64,000 nucleotides of DNA from Branchiostoma floridae. Taxonomy: Eukaryota > Chordata > Leptocardii > Amphioxiformes > Branchiostomatidae. The stretch is taken from NCBI RefSeq assembly GCF_000003815.2, contig NC_049987.1:13081434-13145433 (forward strand). Direction: 5' to 3'. Within the stretch, counting starts at the first letter, position 1, and every line of letters begins with the position of its first letter. Under the pieces are notes generated by a model. It was not told the origin of the DNA. It searched no databases and saw only the letters and a list, made by a program, of their open reading frames with translations. Shown here piece after piece: positions 53,255 through 63,124 of the stretch. Made by a program: the position numbers and the translations under genes.

Positions 53255-53826
53255 CTGTTGTGAAATGATACTCTGTACAGTATGATATAGATATAAATGA
53301 TATATAGAAATGCCAATCAGCCAAATGATATGGCTAAGTAAACCCAGCTGTCAGCCTCATCAGATCCACAGCAGAGCATCACCTGTATAAAACATAATAT
53401 TTCACAGTATGAAAATCAAATATGATTTAAGAGTCTTCATTGACAATGATTAATAGTAGGCTGTTATATTTGAAATACTTTACTTATCATCTGTGATAAT
53501 ATAATGTCAACTATAAAAGCAACATTTTCCACATAATGCAGAATATTTCCTCCCAGTAATGAAAGAAGTATGGAATTATGCCCATCAATCATGCAGATAA
53601 GGTGCCAAGTAGAGCAACACACATTTCTTTTAATTGGCACTTGCCTCTTGTATCTCCAATTTGAAGTTCCTACCATTAACAAGAAAGCAATATAGAGTTT
53701 CTGCATTAACTTCATAGGTAACCATAAACATTACCCACATTCCATTCTTTCCTAAAACTTCTTACATGTCTATAAGACAATCCCCATTATTGACCAAAAC
53801 AGAAATATGAAGTTTTTGTATTAAGT

Positions 53827-54484
53827 ATGCAAATGAGGTCAATATTAGCATAACGAACATTCTGTTGTATGCACCTTTCCTAAATGTACTGCCACCTCTA
53901 ATATGACATACATGTGTAGTAGTCCAAATCAGCATTTGATTATGCAAATTAGGTCATAATAAAACATATTTCATTTCACCTCGACCTTACCTCTCTATGT
54001 CATGGTTATGAATTATCTAAAGGTATCATTAAGGAAAAACATTTACTTCAAAGGCAATATAATATCTGGATATCAATTATGCAAATAAGGTCTTTTTGTA
54101 GCACAAATAGTATATCATTGTAATATGTCATTGGCTTGTTCCCCAATGATACTTTTAAGCCAAAATTTGCAAAAGTACCATCATTTCTACATATGATCTT
54201 TCATGTATGATAGTGTAGTGGGTATTCTTGTGCAAATAAGGACCTATTTAACATTAATTATATCAATTCATGTTTATGTATATGTCAGCTAACTACTATG
54301 TGAGATTAACTTCCTATGATTCAAAATGCAGAAAAAAAAGATCTAGAAAATACAGCATGTCCTCATGCAAACTATTAAGTCAATCCATTGTGTAGTTGTT
54401 AGACTGTGTAAGGACTTCCTATTGCCATAAAGAAGATATGGATTTTCCCACCAAATATACCTTTTTCTATTTAAGTCTGCAAAT
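53827..54484. repeat. Degenerate repeat array of octamer-like ATGCAAAT plus AGGTCA
   Basis: ATGCAAAT occurs at 53827-53834, 53942-53949 and 54079-54086, followed after one base by AGGTCA, AGGTCA and AGGTCT. Weaker relatives (GTGCAAATAAGGACC at 54230 and CTGCAAATGTGGGTCC at 54477) extend the series. Spacings are about 115, 137, 151 and 247 bp. The flanks show only loose similarity, so this is either an old tandem repeat that kept one conserved word or a cluster of POU-type sites joined to nuclear-receptor half sites. Confidence 0.5.
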
Positions 54485-55688
54485 GTGGGTCCACTCAGAC
54501 TAATCAGTACTTTGCTGTGCTTATCTCTAATGAACCTACCTAATGAAAGTTACAGACACTGTGAGCTGCAAGAAGCACATCCTCAGCTGATCTTGGGTAG
54601 AACTCATTCTAATGAAAAAACAACAACAAAAAACATGTTAGTATCCATTTGTCATACTGGTACTTAACATTGCCATTCTTTGACTACCCATATCACACAG
54701 ATATTGGACAGTCACACTACCCCTTCACTTAGTAACCCCTTGTAATTATGTTATATCATATTAAGACTTATACATTATAGGTTTATGATATGATTCATAT
54801 GTTATATAAAGATATGTTATAGACTCATTTCAGAATTCATATCATATCATATCATATGAAGAGTTATGCTAAGATCTATATTACTTTAGGATTATATGTT
54901 TATCAATGACCCTAGTACTCACAAGGTAGAGAACCCGGATCAAATGTATTAGCCTGTAATCACAAGATGGGCAGTAGTACACAGTCTAATGCCTGTCAAC
55001 TCCTCAAATTCAAAAGCAGATGGCTTCTTAAAATGGGCAAGTCTGGCCTGTCTGGATGAATATTATCTCCCCCACAAAGCAAAGGTGTTGCTATTACAGC
55101 CTTATCATGTGATTCTACATCTACAAACTTGTTTTCATCACTGAGAAAACTATCCCCTTCAATAACTTAAGGTTTTACATGAAAAATTGAATCCACTGTC
55201 CACATATTAACATTTGCAATTTACACACATGAATTAATATACTACTTGTGGCTATAGTAAATTACCTTGAGTTGAAAGTTGTAGGGAAAGAGCCCAAAGG
55301 CCACTGAAGCTTTCCCATCATGAAGTATCATGAGATGAACTAAACTGTCTTTGATAGCACTCACATTTCCTCCCCTCCTTAGTACTCTTACTGGTTACAA
55401 TATTAGACACATCTCCTCCCCCAGACTATCTTACTTGTACCTACCTGTTTAACTTGTTCCACCCAGCCTGAAGGATTAAGAGGCCCACCATATAACAATC
55501 TTACCTCTATAGCTCAGTTGGTACTGAGTACCTGTCCTTCTTAGTTTTACCAGTAACCCAGTCCTACACCTAGTGTGCTGAACCCTCTTGATACAGCTGT
55601 ACTCTCCCTGCCCTTCCCAATAAGCATGTAGGACATACTTGATACTATACATCTTCTACTTCTTAATACTATATCATCTCTACACTTA

Positions 55689-55780
55689 AACCCCTCTACC
55701 TTCCCTACACTAACCCCTCTACCTTCCCTGCACAAACCTCTCTACCTTCCATACACTAACCTCTCTACTTTTCCTACACT
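55689..55780. repeat. 23-bp minisatellite, four copies
   Basis: Four contiguous units of AACCYCTCTACCTTCCCTAC-type sequence, each 23 bp, start at 55689, 55712, 55735 and 55758, with a few substitutions. The plus strand is strongly pyrimidine-rich. Confidence 0.92.
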
Positions 55781-56265
55781 ATCCTAGATTATATAGGCCA
55801 GTATCTCAAATTTGTGTATGCCACGGAAAATTATCTAACACGGTAAAATTTTCAAATTGATATAGGATGACACCTGTATGTAAACTCAGAGTAACTGCAC
55901 ATACATTATTTTCACCATGATTGTATTCCTGTGTATACCTTCGGTCATGTATTTGCAATAATATTACATTATCATAATAATAATTTCATGATGTAATACA
56001 TAAAACAATTTAGATGTGGTATGGAGATGTGGTGGACATTGCTGTAGATTATGTACTTGTATTAAGATATCTAATATCTAGTATAGTATTCAGTAAATAT
56101 TGCTACATCATGAACCTGTTGCAGACCTCTCCACCATGAACCTACGTTGTTATGCAAGTTTGTTTGTCGTCAAACGCTAGCCTAACATCATCGCAGACGT
56201 GACAGTATTAGCGGGAAATTCTTGTCCGTATCACTATCACTATCAGGCTATGTTAACACATTCAA

Positions 56266-57517
56266 GAGGGCCTGCATGCCTTTTTCCGTTAAGCGTTACG
56301 AGCCATTTTAATTCACCGTTAATCGTTACCGACCCTCTCTAATTTAACGTTAATCGTTATCGGTATATTCTTCGTGAAGCGTTATTGGTCGTTTTAATTC
56401 AACGTTAACCGTTATTTGTTATCCCGAATTCACCGTTAAGCGTTACCGAGAAATTCTTCGTAACCCGTAACTCACAAAGTCAAATCCCAGATAGAACCCC
56501 GGAAAATGCAGGAAATGGCGTTTCAAAGGGTCCAGATTTCAAAATTTTCTCCGAGCCTCCCGGCTCTGGACAGGGTAAAATATGTTGCGGAAGTGTCGCC
56601 CTCAAAAACTTTATCATTCATACAGATTTCAGTGTAAACTTAGCTTAGTTTCGGGCAAAAAGTACTCCTAGAATGCAGAAAATGAGGTTTCTCCGGACCT
56701 TCCTCGCGACGGCTGGCGCCTTTGGCGCTCACGATGACATGGTGAAAATACATGTATGTTAGGGGCGTGGGTAGGCACAAAAAACTTTTCTCTCTAATAA
56801 AATGTCATTCAATTTAGCTTCGTTCTTACAGCAAAATGTGTCCTTCAAAATGCAGTAAATGGCGTTTCAGACGGTCCAATTTTTTATTTTACCGGACTTA
56901 TATTGCAACGTCTCGTGCCTTCTGAGCTCGAAATGGTAAAATATGTCGCGGGGGCTCTGGGGGTGGAGGCCAAAGCTATAATCATTGTCTAATTTGATGA
57001 AAATGTCAAAATCAACCTAGCTTAGTCAACTCTAGTCGGCAAAATTTGACGGCCGAAAATGCAGGAAACAGCATTTAAGAGGGTCTTGATTCTAAAATTT
57101 CCCCGGGGGAGCATACCCCCGAACCCCCCTGGGATGCGTCGCGCCTTCGGCGCTCCATGTGCTGAAACAATAGTTCAATCCCCCAATAAGAAATTTGCTG
57201 CCGCCATCTCTGTGGCGGGCCGGGAACTCTGCCTCCGTCAATTTACAGATGTCATGGACGATGTCCCTGTCATTCCTCCGGGTTCTGGGCCCCTTTTGCT
57301 TTGTCATTAGTCGGATATTTTTCCCCATTGATATAACTACTCTAGCGTTGTATAAATAGGAATGCACGTCAATGTTACTTTCAACGGTGTTATGTTTTGT
57401 AACTCCTTTTGAATTTACCGTTAAGCGTTACCGGGACTCCTGAATTTACCGTTAACCGTTACCGGGCCTCCTGAATTCACCGTTAAACGTTACCAAGACC
57501 CCCCCATGCAGACCCTC
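56266..57517. mobile_element. 1,252-bp element with CGTTAAnCGTTA arrays and 6-bp target duplication
   Basis: The element begins GAGGGCCTGCATGC and ends CATGCAGACCCTC, and both sides carry ATTCAA (56260-56265, 57518-57523). Near each end is an array of units CGTTAAnCGTTAC spaced about 26-31 bp: about seven at 56286-56475 and three at 57417-57495. Between them lie about four diverged internal repeats, each opening with ATGCAG (about 56507, 56674, 56850 and 57059), with GC-rich phrases such as GCGCCTTCGGCGCTC. A short open frame (57059-57310) spans one repeat and resembles nothing known. It is non-autonomous, and its ends match those of the 28.6-kb element. Confidence 0.87.
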
Positions 57518-57539
57518 ATTCAATGATAGATTTTTCTTA

Positions 57540-58340
57540 ATTCTCCGCTGTTAATAACTTAACTTTCTGTCAGCGTCCAATGGATTCTCACTGATAAAGC
57601 TCTGAATCAGGAAATTTGTCCCGTATAACTCCATTTACACCGTACCATACAAGTTGGAACCGCGGTAGTTGTTGAGTTTACAAGAAATACCGACGATAAA
57701 GCACATCGGTCACATGTAACACAGTGAAAAACTTCCACAGCACCTGCTCTACGTACGCCGGTGTTGGCGAAAAAATCACTAAAAATGTGACCCAGGCAGA
57801 CTTGAAATTACATATCTACCCAGATTTCAAACCAACAGGATTTTCACATGGGATAAAGACGAAGGTTAAACACGTCTTACACGCCAACAATCGATGGACA
57901 TTCTGAGACCGACATGCGGATGCCCCCAATCTGAAAATCGCCGAAATTTCAACTCTTTACGGCGCTGCCATTTTGCTTATTTGACTGTGTTCCGAGTTTG
58001 ATCATAAAACAAATTAAAATCTTTGTAAACCCCCACAAAAATGGATTAAATGGAGAGCAGATATCAAAATGTCTGATACTCACCGCCATGATGACCAAAG
58101 GACTGGAAATGGTGATGCAATCAGCTGTCAACTCGGATGAAATTTCATCCCGCTGGTGGCGCGAAAACTGCGCCCTTAGCAACGGCGTTACCATGCACGG
58201 CGGAGGGATACGTAAGAAAACAAATAGCGTTCGAAAGACATTCTATTTTAGACGTGGCTTGGCGGCTGTGTTGGGGCAAAGTGCCCAGGAACTGGTGCTG
58301 TGAGGTTATTGCTGGCTCCTCGGGTGTTCAGTGACTTTCT
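57540..58340. promoter_or_regulatory. CpG-richer stretch around a candidate first exon
   Basis: CpG density rises from about 57.65 to 58.3 kb, for example GGTGGCGCGAAAACTGCGCC near 58155 and CTTAGCAACGGCGTTACCATG near 58174. The stretch contains the minus-strand ATGGCG|GTGAGT candidate at 58084. Promoter function is inferred only from composition and that exon. Confidence 0.28.
58084..58194 (-). CDS. Candidate alternative first exon in a CpG-rich stretch
   Basis: On the minus strand the sequence ATGGCG (58089-58084) sits directly before a consensus donor GTGAGT (58083-58078). The same frame is open upstream to another ATG at 58194 (MVTPLLRAQFSRHQRDE...), so the exon may code about 37 codons or be mostly 5' untranslated. 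The surrounding 57.5-58.3 kb is richer in CpG than most of the window, as expected of a promoter. The exon ends in phase 0, which is incompatible with exon 2 (45703) but compatible with the 31560 and 18284 acceptors. It could also begin an unrelated nested gene. Confidence 0.28.
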
Positions 58341-58558
58341 CCCTGAACTTGGCAGGTTCTGATATTGTGGTTGTAGTATGTCTTGTTCGCAAAAAGTCTA
58401 TAACAATCCTTGTTAAAGGTAATAGGTTTATACCTTAAGTTTGGGTGGTTGTGGTGCAATTGTGTTGGCAGGGCTGCAAATACGTGTTGACCATCAGGGC
58501 CAGTAGGCCCTGTCTAGCTTCCTGCAAGATAGTTAGTCTACTTGCGGTTCTTCTGTTC

Positions 58559-59214
58559 TTAAGGTATTTCGGTCGGCTAAATTGGCATTTTGACCTTCCA
58601 TTGTTCTTTCATTAATGAATTAAGAAAGAATAAAGCCGTAACGAATATTGATAGATGGGCATTACGAAATTCTAAATCTGATTTTTTGGGGCCAAATTGA
58701 TGACGTCATCAGGTTTTATTGCCCCTAATATTATTTTTTTCTATGACAAAATACAGCACCTTGGTACATACCACTGCAATGAAACTATGTTTTTCATGTG
58801 CATAATGATTAAGGCTACAAACTCACGGTTGCGCAAACTGATATCTACTAACGATCTGTAGTTATTAAGAATTAATTCTTTTTAATTAGATGAAAACAAA
58901 CATTTTCTAATTACTACCGATCACTAGTAGATATCAATTTGCGCAACCGTGAGTTTGTAGCTTTCAACATTTTGCAACGAAAAACGAAGTTTCATCACAG
59001 TGGTATGTACCAAAGTGCTGTATTTTGTCATAGAAAAAAATAATATTAGAGGCAATAAAAATGATGACGTCATCAATTTTGCCCCCAATAATCAGATTTA
59101 GAATTCTTTCATACCCATCTATCAACATTCGTTACGGCTCCATTCTTTCTTAATTCATTAATAAGAAAACAGTGGAAGGTCAAAATGCCAATTTAGCCAA
59201 CCGAGATACCTTAA
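58559..59214. mobile_element. Foldback transposon with arms of about 300 bp, bounded by TTAA
   Basis: TTAA at 58559-58562 opens GGTATTTCGGTCGGCTAAAT, and the far end reads ATTTAGCCAACCGAGATACC followed by TTAA (59211-59214). The two arms stay complementary almost to the centre: AATGCCAATTT, GATGACGTCATC, TTGGTACATACCACTG and GCGCAACCGTGAGTTTGTAG all have inverted partners. Only about 30-50 bases near 58880-58920 are unpaired. TTAA borders are the target of piggyBac-type and some Kolobok elements; a TA target is also possible. It carries no gene. Confidence 0.9.
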
Positions 59215-59347
59215 GTGCATCCCATCCTAGGTCAGCAGGGCTCAAGATACTGGGTGCATGTGCACCCAGGTGCACCCAAAATTGGAGCTGTGCACAAAAG
59301 TAGTTTAGGAGTGCTCTGACCGTTCATCTCTAATAGGACCAGCAAAA

Positions 59348-59817
59348 GTGCCAAGCACAATCTATCAACACCAGGAACATGGTCTTAAGCAGCCGTGTTT
59401 TTGTTCTGATACTGATGAGGACGTATCTAGCTTCTATCCGGAAGTACAGGCTTTCTTCTATCAAAAAACAGATTTGTACCACCCTTTAATAAGGCTAGAT
59501 CCTTTCCATAAAAACATTGAAAAACAGCTGCAACTTCCAAGACTAGCAAGATTTCAAGTTTTGCCATGAAAAGGGTTTCTCCTTCTTGTGTATTGGCAAA
59601 CCTACCTAATGAGTATGATAGGAAAAACATTTCGTCAGGAAAGACGTGGTTAGATTTTTCTTGGAAAAAAGACAATCTGTATCTGTACAGTAAACTTTTT
59701 GGAGTAGAAGTTAAAATAAAAAAAAGAAAGGAAAAGTTTAGCATTAATGAAGCAATAAATCATATCAAGACAGACTTAGACTTACCTTCAAGACTCTACT
59801 GTATACCACCCCAGTAA
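59348..59817 (+). pseudogene. Two overlapping plus-strand open frames of unknown origin
   Basis: Frame 1 runs from about 59335 to a stop at 59569 and includes CFCSDTDEDVSSFYPEVQAF and LARFQVLP; it has no ATG start, but an acceptor-like ctctaatag precedes it. Frame 2 starts with ATG at 59566, overlapping the stop as ATGA, and includes KTWLDFSWKKDNLYLYSKLF and INHIKTDLDLPSRLY, ending at 59817. Both look more protein-like than random frames, and they could be one former coding sequence broken by a frameshift. No family is recognised. It lies 130 bp beyond the foldback element. Confidence 0.33.
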
Positions 59818-60546
59818 AAGACAGATTAGGCAATTGTAATAATGAAAAAGAAACGACTGCCAATTTTCGTAGCCACAGGGTCTGTATCTGCGCTTTAGTT
59901 GCCATGATCAATTTTGTCCCTACGTCCGCAATATGTTTCACAGCTGCCCGCTCAACTGACACTAATAAACCGCCCCAGTCCCGCGTGGTGCGAAAACCGT
60001 CATAACGAAGCCCGGAGGGACAAGTGGAATTCATTAATTTCACAAAATCACTATTTATGATCAACCTTGGAGGGTAGCTCTTGCAAGAGTTCTAACATTT
60101 CAAAGAGTAACTGTCATAGATACAGTCACGGGGATTACATAAGCAAGGTTTCCGTACCTACTGGGTAAGCAGTAACGACCCCTCCTGAGCAATGAGGAAT
60201 GTTCTCTACTGTTTTGTGCTAACAAGCAAAGTAGCTTCCTACCGTTCAATCTTTCAACCAAGATTAATCTCAAGTGTGTCCTGGGAGCATGGAAACTTTC
60301 CTCCAAATGAAGTCAAGATTATAGCAGTGTCTTACTTGACAATAACGTTTTACCATTTAACATCTGAAAAATGCTGATTATGCTTAAGATGCTAGGCCAA
60401 CCTGTAGGGTGTTTTCAAACAATAAAAATACAAACTAGTAAGATATGTTTACTGTCTAAAACTTTTTGAAATGAACATGCTGTTTGTCCCAATGTTTTGG
60501 TCAGGAATAATAATAAAAATATGTTTGATGTAAAATAAAAACTCAC

Positions 60547-60649
60547 CTTAGTGGTTCAGCGTAGATGTCAAAGATGCTCTTGAGTGCATCGATGTAGTTC
60601 CTCTCAGTCACCATCAACTCGTGAACAACTCGGAATCTGGCATCTCCAG
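60547..60649 (-). CDS. RhoGEF gene, DH-domain exon 1 of 6 in window (conserved region 1)
   Basis: This exon encodes the start of a Dbl-homology (DH) domain, the catalytic unit that removes GDP from Rho-family GTPases. Read on the minus strand it gives 33 full codons containing FRVVHELMVTERNYIDAL and then SIFDIYAEPL. The pattern hydrophobic-E-L-x-x-T-E-x-x-Y is the first helix (CR1), whose Glu contacts the GTPase switch region in known DH structures. The acceptor is ccacag before ctggag. The donor is AAG followed by GTGAGT at 60546-60541. The exon starts with two bases and ends with two bases of split codons; the ending AG joins the next exon's G to make Arg. The upstream exon must end in phase 1 and is not firmly identified here (see 61647-61691). 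Which of the many Dbl subfamilies this is cannot be settled from the DH domain by eye. Length and spacing look similar to ECT2-type DH domains, which is an impression and not an alignment. Confidence 0.92.
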
Positions 60650-61424
60650 CTGTGGAGCAAAGGAAACGTCAGTCAAAACAATTACAATTATTACCTTAAT
60701 ATATTTTCTACAAGACCAACAAAAAACAGGACAGATCTTCGACTGTTTAGCTAATTAGAACAGATGGGAAATATATTAAAATATCATACACTCTACATAG
60801 CCATACCTTCCACATCTGGCTTCTACACTAACTGAATCTAAAACTGCTGCCTCACCTTACCAGATGTCTTTTCTGAAAGGGCCTCTCCAGCAAATTTACT
60901 CAGACAGGCACCTTGTTATCTTTCCTAACTTCCTATCCTTCCCAGGACCCAAATAATCCCAAGTTCACCCTTATGCCCCTCCGTGGGGTTCTTGACCTTG
61001 GGACATTCGCTTAAGTCATGGAAAAATAAACCTGCCAAATACGCCCACCTGTTAAAGTCGTACCTACAGCAGCGATCATGAGTCCGTGTGAAACAATTCA
61101 CATATAAACCCTCAAGACTTATGACATACTGTACTATGTCAGCAGTCTCCTCCCATTCAAGTCAGTTTGAACAGTTGAGTTTGAACAAGAAAAACATAAA
61201 GCCATATGCATGGATGTCACATACAGAACTACAAGAAGATTTTGTCCATGAAGATTTATACATTTTTTAATATTATACCCAGGCCATATTTAAGTTTAAT
61301 ATCAGTGTTTTGACCAGTCCATAATTTACAGTACGGCCTGGGGCTCCGTCTTTCTCTCTTATTTCTATGCCAAACTTCAGTTTCCTCAGGTTTGCATGAT
61401 ATACATATAAACAAAATACAATAC

Positions 61425-61498
61425 GGGGTATTCCGTATCACCCTTGGTCCTGGCCTGACCGTGGGAGGGCCGTACCTCGGGCGATACGAAATACCCCA
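61425..61498. repeat. 74-nt near-palindromic MITE-like repeat
   Basis: GGGGTATTCCGTATCACCC at the left faces GGGCGATACGAAATACCCC at the right, with single mismatches. Between them GGTCCTGGCC and GGCCGTACC continue the pairing. It probably represents a very short inverted-repeat element. Confidence 0.75.
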
Positions 61499-61646
61499 TG
61501 ACGTTATATTCTATATGTAGTCCATCATCGGCACTTGGAAGGCATACAAAGCAAAACTGACATGCCCTACTTGTCAATTTTGTTCATCTGAATATCATGA
61601 TACAAACCTGCATAAAACTAGTTTAAAAAGTACAAAAACTACTTAC

Positions 61647-61691
61647 CTGGCATTCCAACAGTATTTTCTTGAGGACAAATACACCAAAGGT
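61647..61691 (-). CDS. Possible exon upstream of the DH domain
   Basis: A strong donor, CCAG followed by GTAAGT (61646-61641), follows a minus-strand stretch open in the phase needed by the first DH exon (one base left over). It would read LWCICPQENTVGMP, then Ala completed across the junction into GDARFRVV. The best acceptor is ctttgttag at about 61692; an alternative AG at 61668-61669 would give only 21 bases. The pyrimidine tract is modest and the peptide matches no domain known to me. Phase agreement is the main support, with a one-in-three chance of arising at random. Confidence 0.25.
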
Positions 61692-62997
61692 CTAACAAAG
61701 GCATCATGCTTGATAAGTCATGTGCTATATTTTACTTCAATATCATACTAGGCCCTATCATATATCTACGAGAAGTTTCAGCATTTGACAAAAATGACAA
61801 AGAACAACCAGAAAACAGAATGTTGTTCTTTAAACGACCACAATCCAGAGAATTCATTTCAGATTAATCATAACCCTACCTCAGGCTTCCCTCCAGGCTA
61901 CCTACAGTCACCACACCCAACCTTCCAACTGACTGTTACACCAAACTTCCTGTGTTCTGCCATACAACGGGTTGTCAATCATACTTATGTAATGAGACCT
62001 GGCTATGGTCACATTGGAGGAAAAGCAGTTCATACCAATTTGATCAAATGAGCCATAGTCTATCATCTCAGCCAAAAAGCATCCTGATCTTTAAAAGTAT
62101 GTCTCTTCCAGTGTTTTTCTAACTTGAGAGGAAGTACTAGTGTTGCAACCTTGTCCAGCTGCGCTCCTGCAATAGCTTCAGAATTGAGGATTCCCAGATG
62201 TCAGTAAAGTTCTCTTTTCTGTAATCCCCAAAGCCTGACATTGTAATTGACTCTATCAACAAGATATTGCAGTTACAACTACATCTTGGTTTATTTTTCA
62301 CAAAGGTTTTCAATAAGTCACTTCCTTGGTGGCCTATTCCGATGTCAGCTTCAGATCCTACCTCTGCACTAGTCAGATAAGGGACCAGATATCCTCATCA
62401 GCAGACCTTGACACTTAACAAAGGCATCTGTATATCAATATCCTGTTTGATAGAAAAGACCTTACCACTTTTGCCTGGATAATTTTCTCCCTATGTGTAA
62501 AGGTCTAACTAGTCATTCTTCAGTAATTTCTGTTACTGTTTAAAAGGAGGAAAACCTATCTATATGACCATATGTTTTAAAGGTTCAATAAAGCAATATT
62601 GTTTAAAGGAGGCAAGCCATTGTTAAAGATAAGTAAAGACTTTGGGGGAGGGGGATATACTGGGTAAGGACAGTGCGTCATACATTTAAGTATGATATCA
62701 AAGATCAGTTGTTAAGTTCCTTTATCACAGAGACTTTATTGTTTGTGCTGATGTAGAGACATAAGAAACATATTGAAGATTTCCTTACATAGTTTAAAGG
62801 GACCAATCTAATGAAATACTTAGAAATGGATTCACCCAGTAATGTGCTGAATCATCAAAATTGTTACATTCAAAAAGCTCAGGCAAGGGGTGATCTGGAT
62901 TGTTTCAAATAAGCAGGTGACAGCCAGAATTGTCTAAAACTGATGAGTCATTTGGCTGAAAATCAGGAAATCAAACATGACATGTATGTAACAAAGA

Positions 62998-63124
62998 TTA
63001 CAAGACAGCAACCTCTGATTCTGAAGTGTTGTTTGGTACTGTCCTCTTGTCTGGTAAAGCAACTATTGCTTGTTGTGGCATAACCAAATCTGCAGGTGTT
63101 CCATTGGACATGGGGCAATAAGGG
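62998..63124 (-). CDS. Open frame of unknown status, possible exon of the RhoGEF gene or another transcript
   Basis: Behind a fair acceptor (gagcttatcag) the minus strand is open for about 41 codons, ending in a stop at 62998. It includes SNGTPADLVMPQQ and LPDKRTVPNNTSESE, a polar, proline- and serine-rich composition like that of disordered linkers. A possible donor (GTAATC at 63001-62996) would leave it in phase 2, which does not fit the first DH exon directly. It could instead be a terminal exon of an alternative transcript, or chance. No domain is recognised. Confidence 0.18.

Larger units (their letters stand above)
45704..60546. other. RhoGEF intron between exons 2 and 1 (14.8 kb)
   Basis: No firm exon lies here. 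It is the most transposon-rich part: elements at 47979, 49972, 52751, 56266 and 58559, a Myb/SANT-like pseudogene at 46586, the octamer array at 53827-54484, a minisatellite at 55689, unknown ORFs at 59348, and two CpG-rich stretches. Confidence 0.6.
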
